From a candidate division WOR-3 bacterium (lineage in GTDB: Bacteria > Hydrothermota > Tepidihabitantia > SM23-42), in assembly GCA_029858255.1 (NCBI GenBank), contig JAOUFJ010000003.1, positions 62,001 to 126,000 on the forward strand: 64,000 nucleotides of DNA. The letters run 5' to 3'. The translations under genes and the position numbers were made by a program. Positions 43,905 to 52,837 of this stretch are shown here, in pieces. The notes below the pieces were generated by a model. The model saw nothing but the letters and a program-made list of their open reading frames with translations, made no database searches and had not been told where the DNA came from. The stretch's first letter is position 1, and each line of letters opens with the position of its first letter.

Positions 43905-43932
43905 ATTATAAATACAGTGATTTATTTGTCAA
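43905..43932 (-). promoter_or_regulatory. Consensus promoter of the Lys-rich peptide/htrA unit
   Basis: Minus strand TTGACA (43932-43927), 16-base spacer, TATAAT (43910-43905), both hexamers perfect. The leader of about 90 bases contains a small ATGTTT-G-AAACAT hairpin (about 43877-43889). Confidence 0.8.
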
Positions 43933-43977
43933 TGACGCACCAAAGTGAGGGACGCCATAGGTAACCCCGACATCATA

Positions 43978-44682
43978 CTAATAGAATTCCATCTTGAGCA
44001 GGGGGATTTCGATTGACATTCTACTTAGCCCTCTATGTTCGCAATGAAGCTCATTTGCCTTATGAAAATCCATCGAGTGATCATTTGTTTCTTTATATCC
44101 TGCATAATAACCACCAACTGCCCCCATGGCCGGCAGCCCCGCAGCAAGACCAATCAAGTAGTACCCGTTATCAGGTGGATCATACATAAGACTCCATACT
44201 ACTAAGGTGATGAAGGAAATACCTCCCCCCAAGGTGGCTCCTACTGTCGATCCAGCAAAACTCCGCAGGAAAGAGCCGTCCGGTTCCATTAAGGCATTCC
44301 CGACAATAGTCGCGCCCAGCGCGGGTCCAATTGTCGCCCCGATTCCATAAGACCAGATCGGTTGTTTGGTTACGGCAAACGTAAGACAGGTAAGAAGAAC
44401 CCCACTTCCTCCTGCACTAAGTGTCTGCAATAACAACTTTGTGCCAGTTATCCTGCCTGCACCGGGCTGATATGTTTGAGTTTTGAACAAAACATCGGTC
44501 TCGGTTATATGATCGCCGTTTTGCAGGAACAGACCTGTCGCATAACCACGATTGTGCCGATAATCTATCCTGACGATCCAATCGTGACTGCATGTTGGAT
44601 ATCTTCTATTGAACAAATCACTCATCCCCGGTTTGCTAGAACCGACCTGACATAGCATCAGTATACAAATGAATACATGCAT
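43978..44682 (-). CDS. Glycine-rich membrane protein of unknown function
   Basis: 234 residues with a weak N-terminal signal (MHVFICILMLCQVGSS), a soluble part, then three or four Gly-rich membrane stretches (LLLQTLSAGGSGVLLTCLTFAV, YGIGATIGPALGATIVGNAL, GSTVGATLGGGISFITLVVWSL, GLAAGLPAMGAVGGYYAGY). The Gly-zipper pattern resembles outer-membrane-associated or glycine-zipper proteins. Family not recognised. Promoter present, SD weak (AGAGGCGG). Confidence 0.68.
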   Translation of the reverse strand: MHVFICILMLCQVGSSKPGMSDLFNRRYPTCSHDWIVRIDYRHNRGYATGLFLQNGDHITETDVLFKTQTYQPGAGRITGTKLLLQTLSAGGSGVLLTCLTFAVTKQPIWSYGIGATIGPALGATIVGNALMEPDGSFLRSFAGSTVGATLGGGISFITLVVWSLMYDPPDNGYYLIGLAAGLPAMGAVGGYYAGYKETNDHSMDFHKANELHCEHRGLSRMSIEIPLLKMEFY

Positions 44683-44705
44683 TCTTATCGTACCGCCTCT
44701 ACATA

Positions 44706-44734
44706 ATTATACAAGTCCCTTCATCTCAGGTCAA
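44706..44734 (-). promoter_or_regulatory. Promoter of the glycine-rich membrane protein gene
   Basis: Minus strand TTGACC (44734-44729), 17-base spacer, TATAAT (44711-44706). Confidence 0.7.
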
Positions 44735-44835
44735 GACACCAGAACAACACATCCAAGATGTTCCCCCCTCACTTTTTCGCAAAAGCGCCGAAGTGCAATA
44801 ATTCACTTTTGCCATACGGGATAGTAATTAATAAA

Positions 44836-44864
44836 AAAGGGGAGTGACTGAGCCACTCCCCTTT
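44836..44864 (-). terminator. Rho-independent terminator of the Ig-like lipoprotein gene
   Basis: Minus strand stem AAAGGGGAGTG / CACTCCCCTTT (11 bp) with a 7-base loop, followed by TTTTTTATT; 22 bases after the stop. The most textbook terminator in the window. Confidence 0.88.
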
Positions 44865-44885
44865 GACAACGTTCTGCGATAAAAA

Positions 44886-45719
44886 TTATTCTACGGTGCC
44901 GGACACCCAGAAGTCATCGATCGCACAGTGCCAGTTCGTACCGCCGGACGCCTCTGCCTCGAATCTGACATAGGCATCCTGTCCGTAACCGGTAAGGAAC
45001 GCGGTTAGATCAACAGATGTATTCGTCGGTGTGGTCGTCGTTGAGATGTTGAACTGGTCCGTTACGTCCACCCAGGTGGTATCGTCGGGAGAGACAAGAA
45101 CATATATTTCGGCATTCGTATCTTCGATATAGGCAAACCCGACGGTCAGGCTAATGATATTCGCCTGGGCAGTCAGGTGGTACGTTGCGTGATTGTGAGA
45201 GCTGACCGGAAATTCGCGGACCATGATGTAATTGCTGTCAAATGCAATCTCTTCGCGCATCACATTCCAATCAGTCGAAGACCAGTTCCCATTACCGTCC
45301 AATAGCGCATATACCGAGTCGAGATACGAAGAAGATGGATAAGAATTGAAGTCGTCGGATTCATAGAAACCGTTGAAGACGATCACGCTGATGGTAGGTG
45401 ATATTCCTTCATTATCGTCGGCATCATACGCCTTCGCATAAATCGTGTGGCTTGAACTATCTACAAGCCCAGCCGTCGACCACGAATGAGCATAGGGCGC
45501 TAACGTGTCCGTTGAGACCAGCGAGTCATCGATATAGAATTCCACGCTCACAACGACACTGTCATCTGTAGCATCAGCAGTTATTTCGACTGTTCCGCTT
45601 ACTGCGGAACCATCAATCGGAAAGGTGATCTCAACCTGTGGTATCTCAGATTCATCCTCTCCCCCGCACGCGATCCACAACATCATGCACATGAGGCATG
45701 CTGCTAAGAATTTTTTCAC
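44886..45719 (-). CDS. Ig-like-domain lipoprotein
   Basis: 277 residues. N-terminus MKKFLAACLMCMMLWIACGG has a lipobox (WIAC). An Ig-like domain follows (VEITFPIDGSAVSGTVEITADATDD...SVEFYIDDSLVSTDTLAPYAHSW), then a jelly-roll-like beta domain (NGFYESDDFNSY...WHCAIDDFWVSG). Probably exposed at the cell envelope, perhaps carbohydrate binding. Start is GTG at 45719 with AAAGGAGG. Confidence 0.82.
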   Translation of the reverse strand: MKKFLAACLMCMMLWIACGGEDESEIPQVEITFPIDGSAVSGTVEITADATDDSVVVSVEFYIDDSLVSTDTLAPYAHSWSTAGLVDSSSHTIYAKAYDADDNEGISPTISVIVFNGFYESDDFNSYPSSSYLDSVYALLDGNGNWSSTDWNVMREEIAFDSNYIMVREFPVSSHNHATYHLTAQANIISLTVGFAYIEDTNAEIYVLVSPDDTTWVDVTDQFNISTTTTPTNTSVDLTAFLTGYGQDAYVRFEAEASGGTNWHCAIDDFWVSGTVE

Positions 45720-45784
45720 TGTTCCTCCTTTGTTTGCAGGATATACCAGGCTTTATTGAGTTGGTATCATCCTCGTGCGAGGTG

Positions 45785-45812
45785 ATTATATCTATACTAT
45801 ACTGAATGTCAA
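45785..45812 (-). promoter_or_regulatory. Promoter of the Ig-like lipoprotein gene
   Basis: Minus strand TTGACA (45812-45807), 16-base spacer, TATAAT (45790-45785), just beyond the stop of the upstream barrel gene; leader about 60 bases. Confidence 0.78.
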
Positions 45813-45828
45813 GCCACTTATGGGGTAT

Positions 45829-47232
45829 TCAGTCGCCCGCTTCGGTTATCAGGTGTTTCATGTATATAAAAAAGATATGGTCTTTTATCCTCTCATCAGT
45901 ATACAAATCGGTCTTGGTCTGTTTGTAATTATACCCGATATCGAATCGAGTTTTACCAGCAGCGTTGAAGCCGAACCCGCAGGTAATCGTGTTCGTCTTC
46001 GCAATATCATCTTCAATATTGACATCAGGATCAACAGTAATATAGTTGAATCCGCCCCTCAGGGCGATCTGCCTGACCGGTCTGATTTCAAGACCGATTT
46101 TGACGCCCCACTCATCGCCTTTTACGATTTCTTCAATGACCCGATCGTCAGTACTCACTTTCTGCAGAAAACCCTCTGCACCTATGAGCGCCGGGCCGTG
46201 GACAATACCCAGACCACCACCTAAAACGTAGTTCTGGTATGCGGTCTCGAATTCAACGCTGTCGCCCGGATCTGTATATATAGGCACCTGCTGGTCGAAT
46301 GATCCGTATACCGCGATGCGCAGGAACCGCAGCTTATATAACAGCTGTGTCTTCGCAGAATAAGCGGTTATCCCCAGATCACCCAGCTCATTGCCATTAT
46401 AAGACCCTGCCAATCCTATCCACCTGTAGCCAAGCGCATTCGCCCAAGTTAGACCTGCAACCTTGATGATCGCGCCCAGTGCCGGCGCAATTGCGTGTCC
46501 GCTAAAGGATTCTTCAGTCCCGGAAGGATATTCAAAAATGAAATTCAAATAATGATACTCGGTATTAAACCCCAAATCAAATTTGGCATCATTGTAGCTC
46601 AAGCCGGCACCACCACCCAGGGGCACAAGTGATGCGCCATAATTACCGCCTGGCGAACTATAGCTACCATAGAACGCATCAAAAGCAACACCGAAATCAA
46701 GGTGATCTGAAAAAGGGCGCGCGTAGATCAAATTGAGAGCCGGGGTGCTTATCGATTCGGTTTCTTCGTCGAACGTACGGCTCAATCTCGAATATCCACC
46801 CCAGAACCCCCATGATTGCCGCGACAATTGACCACCGAAGTAATCATAACCTTCCTCAGTTCTACGCGAAACATAAATAATCTCCCACGGTATTGTCTCG
46901 AAGGCCGGTATTGACTGGTAGTATCCAAGGGCCTCTACCGGCGCATATGCCTGCAACTTTTCAGGTAACGCCTGTCCGATCGCCCAGTAGACGACTGAAT
47001 CCCGTTCCCATTCCTCCCGTAACACAGATCCATGCAACCCGGCGAATGAAACGGTGTCGTTCCTGAAGAAACCGGACGATATCCCCGCGAAATCGTACAG
47101 GTCAAGTCTTTGATAATCATCCTGGAATAGAAACGAGAGATTACCCATTCCCATAAACCGTGCGTCTGCCGCAAAGCTGCATGCTGCTGTCAAGAATGCT
47201 ACTATTAATACTATTTTATACGTATACGACAT
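45829..47232 (-). CDS. Outer-membrane beta-barrel protein
   Basis: 467 residues: signal peptide MSYTYKIVLIVAFLTAACSFAADARFMGMGN, with the start of mature protein typical of PorV/FadL-like or UPF0164-type barrels (ARFMGMGNLSFLF), then alternating amphipathic strands throughout (LDFGVAFDAFYGSY, AKFDLGFNTEYHYLNFIFEY, LRIAVYGSFDQQV) and an aromatic C-terminal region (IFFIYMKHLI). Suggests a diderm cell. Function may be transport or surface-protein export. SD GGAGGA close to the ATG. Confidence 0.8.
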   Translation of the reverse strand: MSYTYKIVLIVAFLTAACSFAADARFMGMGNLSFLFQDDYQRLDLYDFAGISSGFFRNDTVSFAGLHGSVLREEWERDSVVYWAIGQALPEKLQAYAPVEALGYYQSIPAFETIPWEIIYVSRRTEEGYDYFGGQLSRQSWGFWGGYSRLSRTFDEETESISTPALNLIYARPFSDHLDFGVAFDAFYGSYSSPGGNYGASLVPLGGGAGLSYNDAKFDLGFNTEYHYLNFIFEYPSGTEESFSGHAIAPALGAIIKVAGLTWANALGYRWIGLAGSYNGNELGDLGITAYSAKTQLLYKLRFLRIAVYGSFDQQVPIYTDPGDSVEFETAYQNYVLGGGLGIVHGPALIGAEGFLQKVSTDDRVIEEIVKGDEWGVKIGLEIRPVRQIALRGGFNYITVDPDVNIEDDIAKTNTITCGFGFNAAGKTRFDIGYNYKQTKTDLYTDERIKDHIFFIYMKHLITEAGD

Positions 47233-47250
47233 ATCTCCTCCAGTTTGAAT

Positions 47251-47278
47251 ATTATAAATCTGGTATCATGGTTGTCAA
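47251..47278 (-). promoter_or_regulatory. Promoter of the barrel protein gene
   Basis: Minus strand TTGACA (47278-47273), 16-base spacer, TATAAT (47256-47251). Confidence 0.77.
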
Positions 47279-47339
47279 TAACGATATGGCACAGATATGA
47301 CGTCTTGTGAAGTATGGAGATAAGACCCCGAGGCTTATC

Positions 47340-48800
47340 TTATCTCAGTAGAATAAGCTTTGCCGTTTCCGAGTGTTCGCCTGCTACAAGCTGTGCAAAA
47401 TAAACACCGCCTGGCAGCTTCCTGTTGGCACTGTCAGCCCCATCCCACTTCACTGATGCCTGATAACCGATCTCAGGTAACTGCCCAAAGTCTTTGACTC
47501 GTCTGCCACTCACGTCGTAGATAGTCAATGTCGGGTTGTCTATCAAGTGTCCGGTATCGAGAATCGAGTATCGTATGATGGTATAATCGCCGAATGGGTT
47601 GGGATGGATTTGCAGCATGCTCACAGATTGTGTTTGAAGGGTGAGCTCACCAGTGCCGGGCAATGTCATCCAGGGTTCATAGTCAACATAATCGCTCACC
47701 GTATCACCCATGCCACCCGGGTTGGTAACCGGATGATATGGACCGGAAGCATCTCCCCACCAGTTATTTTCGGCAACAACGAGTTCGTCCGGATCGTCGT
47801 TTCGGACAGCAAAACCAACGTTACCCGTGATGTTGTTGTTGATGACCAGCGGCGACGAATTATACCCACTGTATATCCCATCCCCGGCATTACCTGATAT
47901 GATGTTGCTGTCGATGATCGGCGAGGATGCAAGATAAGACCAGATCCCGCCGCCTGCAGAATCAGCGGAGTTCTCTGTTATTGTATTCATGGTGATCGCC
48001 AGCAGGGGATTGATCACATAGTAACAGGCTAAGCCGCCTCCGTAATTGGCCGTGTTGCCGGAAATCACGTTTTCCCTGACAACGGTCATCGTGAACGGGC
48101 AATCGATATAGACACCGCCGCCCGCGTGTGCCGTATTCGCCGTAATAGTGTTGTTCATGACCAGGGGAGCGATATTCGCCGCGTCGCAGAAACAGGCAAC
48201 GCCGCCTCCCTGATAGGAAATGTTTTCACTTATCACATTATTGACTATCACGGCCGATGACCACTCGGTATAGATACCTCCGCCTTGTGGCGGCGGACCG
48301 AGTGTCGAAAATTCTGACGAGCGACCAACGCGAGGATATCCATATTCATACCCCGCGCTTAAACGGTTGTTTCGCGATTGCCACTGCGAGGTGTTGTTGG
48401 TAATGATATTATTGGTGATCCTTGGTCTGCCCCCGACAGAGTGTATTCCACCACCTTGCCATGCGTCGCCGTTTCTTATCGTGAAACCGCGGATCGATGT
48501 CGTCGAATCCGTTGGCATCAAAGACAGGTATATGACACCGCTTTCTTTACTGCCGTCAATAACCGTGGTATCGGGACCGTATTCACTCAGAAGGTTGATC
48601 CCCTGAACATATGGCCAGTCTATATTCTCGTAATAGACTCCCGGGCCAACCAGCACCGTATCATTAGTAGAACATGAATCCAGAGCCACCTGTATCAAAT
48701 TCAGAGTAGAATCTGGATGAACGTAAAGAATTATCGCGTTGCCAATGGAAAAGAAGCACAGCAAGCCCAATAAAATCATGCATCGTATACATTTCTTCAT
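47340..48800 (-). CDS. Secreted parallel beta-helix protein with C-terminal sorting domain
   Basis: 486 residues: signal peptide, then PbH1-type repeats (GFTIRNG, GGGIHSVGGRPRITNNIITNNTS, GGGVACFC...APLVMNNTITANTAHAGGG, GGGIWSYLASSPIIDSNIISGNAGDG) as in right-handed beta-helix/pectate-lyase-fold proteins, and a C-terminal FlgD/T9SS-like domain (LQIHPNPFGDYTIIRYSI...LTIYDVSGRRV...LPGGVYFAQLVAGEHSETAKLILLR). No lyase active site is obvious. Likely a large surface adhesin or polysaccharide binder. Confidence 0.83.
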   Translation of the reverse strand: MKKCIRCMILLGLLCFFSIGNAIILYVHPDSTLNLIQVALDSCSTNDTVLVGPGVYYENIDWPYVQGINLLSEYGPDTTVIDGSKESGVIYLSLMPTDSTTSIRGFTIRNGDAWQGGGIHSVGGRPRITNNIITNNTSQWQSRNNRLSAGYEYGYPRVGRSSEFSTLGPPPQGGGIYTEWSSAVIVNNVISENISYQGGGVACFCDAANIAPLVMNNTITANTAHAGGGVYIDCPFTMTVVRENVISGNTANYGGGLACYYVINPLLAITMNTITENSADSAGGGIWSYLASSPIIDSNIISGNAGDGIYSGYNSSPLVINNNITGNVGFAVRNDDPDELVVAENNWWGDASGPYHPVTNPGGMGDTVSDYVDYEPWMTLPGTGELTLQTQSVSMLQIHPNPFGDYTIIRYSILDTGHLIDNPTLTIYDVSGRRVKDFGQLPEIGYQASVKWDGADSANRKLPGGVYFAQLVAGEHSETAKLILLR

Positions 48801-48860
48801 ACTCTATCCACCCCCTGGTCCAGATTATCAAAAAACTTTGTAATACATCGCCAATAAGTC

Positions 48861-48888
48861 ATTATGCAGAATGATTCCGTCATGTCAA
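48861..48888 (-). promoter_or_regulatory. Promoter of the beta-helix protein gene
   Basis: Minus strand TTGACA (48888-48883), 16-base spacer, CATAAT (48866-48861). Back-to-back with the purC promoter. Confidence 0.7.
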
Positions 48889-48900
48889 GATACTCGATGC

Positions 48901-48928
48901 TTGACAAGGTTTGTTTCATAAATAGAAT
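48901..48928 (+). promoter_or_regulatory. Promoter of purC, leaderless geometry
   Basis: TTGACA (48901-48906), 16-base spacer, TAGAAT (48923-48928), 5 bases to ATG at 48934. Confidence 0.76.
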
Positions 48929-48933
48929 ACGTC

Positions 48934-49809
48934 ATGGACACAGCAGTAGGGTCGATCGATATACCGGGACTCAAAAAACTGAGATCGGGAAAAGTCCGCG
49001 AGGTATTTGACTTGGGCGACCAATTGCTGATATGCGCCACAGACCGCATTTCCGCGTTCGACTATATTCTGCCGACGCTTATTCCCAAGAAAGGCGAAAT
49101 CCTTACCCAATTGTCCATATTCTGGTTCCAGGCAACAAACCATATTATCGAAAACCACTTTATCACCGATGATGTCAACAAGTATCCCCCGGCCGTCCTG
49201 GATTATAAAGAAACCCTGCAAGGCCGTTCGATGCTCGTGAACAAAGCAGAATTGATCGAAGTCGAATGTGTTGCGCGCGGGTATATTGCCGGTTCAGCGT
49301 GGAATGAATACGAGAAGACCGGCATAGTAGGTGACGTAGCGTGCAGCAATCTAAAGAAAGGTGACAAATTCCCGATACCACTTTTCACACCTGCCACCAA
49401 ATCGTTTTCAGGACACGATGTCAATATCAGCTTCGAAGAAATGAAGAAAACGGTACCAGCAAGAGACGCTGAATACATCAAGCACAAAACGATCGAAATC
49501 TATAACTTCACCCATGATTACGCGCTTGAACGGGGCATCGTGATCGCAGACACAAAGTTTGAGTTCGGAAGGTTGAACGACAAGATTATACTCATCGATG
49601 AGATATTTACGCCTGATTCAAGTCGCTTCTGGGACAAGGAGCTGTACGACAAAGAACGTTCCCTCATTGCCTTTGATAAGCAGTTCGTACGCGATTATCT
49701 GCTCAGCACTGATTGGAACAGGAATTCAGAACCGCCCGAGTTGCCGCTCGACATCGTCGAGAAAACGGTTGAGCGTTACAAAGAAGCGCTGAAAAGACTG
49801 ACTCGATAA
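48934..49809 (+). CDS. purC: Phosphoribosylaminoimidazole-succinocarboxamide synthase
   Basis: SAICAR synthetase of purine synthesis: CAIR plus aspartate plus ATP. 291 residues, the longer (eukaryote-like/Bacteroidetes) form. Motifs LRSGKVREVFDLGDQLLICATDRISAFD, VECVARGYIAGSAW, DTKFEFG and DEIFTPDSSRFW are intact. No SD before the ATG. Confidence 0.96.
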   Translation: MDTAVGSIDIPGLKKLRSGKVREVFDLGDQLLICATDRISAFDYILPTLIPKKGEILTQLSIFWFQATNHIIENHFITDDVNKYPPAVLDYKETLQGRSMLVNKAELIEVECVARGYIAGSAWNEYEKTGIVGDVACSNLKKGDKFPIPLFTPATKSFSGHDVNISFEEMKKTVPARDAEYIKHKTIEIYNFTHDYALERGIVIADTKFEFGRLNDKIILIDEIFTPDSSRFWDKELYDKERSLIAFDKQFVRDYLLSTDWNRNSEPPELPLDIVEKTVERYKEALKRLTR

Positions 49810-49835
49810 GACGACAATATCCTCTTTCGGATTTC

Positions 49836-51959
49836 TTACCGAGCCCGAACCGTTGCCAGCCCGATCCCAACCAAGCAATTCATCAAGGCAAAAACAAAGA
49901 GCGTAAATACAATTCCCAGTATCGGTATCAGAAGCATTGCTGTGACGAGTGCGCCGATACTTGACCCGATCAGGTCGACACCGTAGACAAAACCAGGCCG
50001 TTTACTTTCCAACGCCGCGATACTCAGAGGAAAGTGCATTCCGCCTATCAAACCGCCCGCAAACACCAAGAATGCAACGATCAGATTAATGCAGGGTAGC
50101 TGGAAAAGGGCGACAGCGATAATTACGGCGAAATACACACTCAACACAAATTCTATTCTCAACAGGTTACCGACCGGTCTACTTCTCAACCCCGGAACTC
50201 TCAAGTAGATCAATGTACCAGCCGCCAGCCCCAGCATGTAAAAGGCGATGATCGCACCGATCCAGCCGTAGACATACCCATAGAACACCTGGAAGAGCAC
50301 GATCAGAATCACTTCGGCCGATATTTCGCTCGCACCCACGGCGAGCACCGAGACATAAATAATGGATCTTCGTCTGTAGAAGAAGAATACAAGCAGGAGC
50401 GACAAGAGGAAGAACACTGCAGGTATATTGAACAAGCCAACGAATACCTTTCTCGTGGAACCGGACAGAATACCGCCCCAGAGGATCGAGGAGAAGTAAT
50501 AACACACCGGCTTGAGGTCGCTGTTATAGTAACCCTTGGATCCGGCAATGCGTTCCCTTATGTAGCCGAGTTTTTCTGCTGACAGGTCATATCTGAAGTA
50601 ATATTCATTGACGTAGGTCAAAGCGAGGCCCCTTCTTTTGATCCTGGCGCTCAGGGTATCGACGATACCGTCCGTGGCCAAAGCACCATTGCTGGCAATG
50701 AACGTAATCTTCGACGCAGGCAGAACAATGATATTGCCGAAAACCGTATTCAACGTATTGTATGTCGTCCTCAATAATTCACCGTATACAGGGCTAATGA
50801 TGTCTGGTGGTGCTGTTATGCGCACCGACAACAGACCTCCAGGGCTGAGAGTTCTGTTTGCCTCGCCGAAGAATTCCTTTGTGTAGAAACGGTTTATCTG
50901 GGCGTTCACCGGATCGGGTAGATTAACTATGACAACATCGTATTTCACATCTGCATGTTTCACATGGTACCTCGCATCGCCGAAGATGACGGTGAGTTTC
51001 TCGCTGCGGCTCAAACTTTCGCCAAGATATCTCTGACCAATTTCAAATAGCATCGGATCCAGCTCGACGTAAGTAATGTTCTGCACACTCGGATGCTTGA
51101 GGACCTCGGTAATACTACTGCCGATGCCTCCTCCAACGAGCAAGACATTCTTCGGCTCCGGGTGGAGCAAGAGCGCATAGTGGACGGCTTCTTCACTCGA
51201 ATAAGGATCAGGGTATGAAAAATCATAGAGGCCATTTGTATAGAAATTATACTGTTCACCGGATTTCGTAACCGCAATCACACCATATCTTGATTCGTTC
51301 AGACCGATGAGATCAACGCTACCCATTTGCACTTTCCTGAAATGCATCTCAACCGAGTCAATCCAAAGGAACAATACGGCAAGCAGCAAAGGCATCCAGA
51401 GCACCTTCCTCATCTGCAGGAAGTAAAGCGTGATCAACAACAGGATGATGCCGGACAATAGCATAATGCCAAAAGGAGGTAGGATTGTCACAAAGAGAAA
51501 TGAGAAAAGGATACCGCCGGCGAATGCACCAATACCCTCGAGGAAATACACTCTCTCAGGTTGGAGGATCCGTGATGCGCTCGGGAATAGCGCACCTATA
51601 ACCATACATACGGGCGCCACGGTAATAACCGATATTACAATTATTCTGTTCAGATCAATGACTTCACCAAGCGGCAGGCTGAATATCCGCGGGGCAATTC
51701 TGATGAAGCACAGTGAAAAGAACTGGAGGAGGCAAAGAATAAATAGTAATATCGCATATACCCTGGCCGGATTAGTCCGTAAGCGGATGCTGGAGAAAAC
51801 AATGCTGCCGATACCGCCCCAGATCAGCCAGAAACACAAAAGGATTCCAGAGACAAGTTCATTGCCGCTGAAAAGCGCGAGTGCCTCGCGTATGATAAGG
51901 GTCTGCGCCACAACCGCTGCGAATCCCGAAACAAACACAACCAGATCTTTCCGCCGCAT
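49836..51959 (-). CDS. Membrane-embedded spermidine synthase-like protein
   Basis: 707 residues: seven or so membrane segments, a central spermidine synthase/SAM-fold domain (residues 210-430: NVLLVGGGIGSSITEVLKHPSVQNITYVELDP, VIFGDARYHVKHADVKYDVVIVNLPDP), and another seven membrane segments. Such fused proteins are common in diverse bacteria; whether they make polyamines is unclear. The usual DTDSSD aminopropyl motif is replaced by VIVNLPDP. No SD; ATG lies 6 bases after a -10 box. Confidence 0.84.
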   Translation of the reverse strand: MRRKDLVVFVSGFAAVVAQTLIIREALALFSGNELVSGILLCFWLIWGGIGSIVFSSIRLRTNPARVYAILLFILCLLQFFSLCFIRIAPRIFSLPLGEVIDLNRIIVISVITVAPVCMVIGALFPSASRILQPERVYFLEGIGAFAGGILFSFLFVTILPPFGIMLLSGIILLLITLYFLQMRKVLWMPLLLAVLFLWIDSVEMHFRKVQMGSVDLIGLNESRYGVIAVTKSGEQYNFYTNGLYDFSYPDPYSSEEAVHYALLLHPEPKNVLLVGGGIGSSITEVLKHPSVQNITYVELDPMLFEIGQRYLGESLSRSEKLTVIFGDARYHVKHADVKYDVVIVNLPDPVNAQINRFYTKEFFGEANRTLSPGGLLSVRITAPPDIISPVYGELLRTTYNTLNTVFGNIIVLPASKITFIASNGALATDGIVDTLSARIKRRGLALTYVNEYYFRYDLSAEKLGYIRERIAGSKGYYNSDLKPVCYYFSSILWGGILSGSTRKVFVGLFNIPAVFFLLSLLLVFFFYRRRSIIYVSVLAVGASEISAEVILIVLFQVFYGYVYGWIGAIIAFYMLGLAAGTLIYLRVPGLRSRPVGNLLRIEFVLSVYFAVIIAVALFQLPCINLIVAFLVFAGGLIGGMHFPLSIAALESKRPGFVYGVDLIGSSIGALVTAMLLIPILGIVFTLFVFALMNCLVGIGLATVRAR

Positions 51960-51965
51960 ATATTG

Positions 51966-51993
51966 AGTTTAGGCAAAAAGGCAGGAAAATCAA
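51966..51993 (-). promoter_or_regulatory. Promoter of the spermidine synthase-like gene, leaderless geometry
   Basis: Minus strand TTGATT (51993-51988), 16-base spacer, TAAACT (51971-51966), 6 bases to ATG at 51959. Confidence 0.58.
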
Positions 51994-52030
51994 CCGGATG
52001 ATTATGTGCCTCAATCTCTGTCGTGTGGAC

Positions 52031-52058
52031 TTGACTTGCTCATATTTATGACTAATAT
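52031..52058 (+). promoter_or_regulatory. Promoter of the yebC-ruvCAB operon
   Basis: TTGACT (52031-52036), 16-base spacer, TAATAT (52053-52058), 20-base leader with AAAGGAG. Confidence 0.74.
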
Positions 52059-52078
52059 TAGTACAAAAGGAGTACTCT

Positions 52079-52837
52079 ATGTCCGGACATTCGAAATGGT
52101 CCAAAATCAAGAGGAAAAAAGGTAGCGCTGATGCAGCACGCGGCAGACTCTTCTCAAAACTTATTAAGGCAATCACGATCGCTGCAAGACACGGCGGTGG
52201 AGATCCCGATTCCAATGCAAGACTTCGCACGGCAGTCGACGAGGCTAAATCGAACAACATGCCGTGGGATAACATAGAACGCGCCATCAAGAGAGGAACT
52301 GGCGAAATTGATGGTCAGGCGCTCGAAGAAGTCACCTATGAAGCTTACGGACCGGGTGGTGTGGCGATCCTCATTGAGATCGTGACCGATAACCGTAACC
52401 GGGCGACATCCGAAATCCGCCATGTACTCTCACGGTTAAATGGCTCGCTCGGCACAAGCGGGTCAGTTGCTTGGCAGTTCAGCGCCCAGGGTATGATATC
52501 AGTAGATGCCAAAAAATACGACGAAGATACGATAATCGCCTATGCACTGGAGGGAGGCGCAACCGATGTCAAGACTGAAGATGAAACCTATCTGATAGTA
52601 ACAGCTCCCGATACTTTTTCCAAGGTGAAAGAAATCCTGCAGAATAATAAGATCGAGATCTTAACTGGTGAAGTCACAAAAGTCCCGCAGAATACTGTCC
52701 CGCTCACAGACAAGGAGGCGGAAAAAATGCTGAAACTCTACGAAGCCCTCGATGCTCTGGATGATGTGCAGCAAGTCTACGCAAATTTTGACATCTCCGA
52801 TGAAGTAATGGAAAAAATCTCCTCGGAAGCAGGTTGA
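52079..52837 (+). CDS. yebC: YebC/PmpR/TACO1-family protein
   Basis: 252 residues beginning MSGHSKWSKIKRKKGSADAARGRLFSKLIKAI, the family signature, and GPGGVAILIEIVTDNRNRATSEIRHVLSRLNGSLGTSGSV. Reported roles are transcriptional regulation and relief of ribosome stalling at proline tracts. Heads the ruvCAB operon, a common arrangement. SD AAAGGAG. Confidence 0.95.
   Translation: MSGHSKWSKIKRKKGSADAARGRLFSKLIKAITIAARHGGGDPDSNARLRTAVDEAKSNNMPWDNIERAIKRGTGEIDGQALEEVTYEAYGPGGVAILIEIVTDNRNRATSEIRHVLSRLNGSLGTSGSVAWQFSAQGMISVDAKKYDEDTIIAYALEGGATDVKTEDETYLIVTAPDTFSKVKEILQNNKIEILTGEVTKVPQNTVPLTDKEAEKMLKLYEALDALDDVQQVYANFDISDEVMEKISSEAG

Noticed and set aside
25424-48800. CRISPR arrays in the repeat-bearing stretches
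   Set aside because: Internal repeats belong to protein repeats (propeller, BNR, beta-helix); no regular 25-40 base direct repeats with unique spacers and no cas genes.
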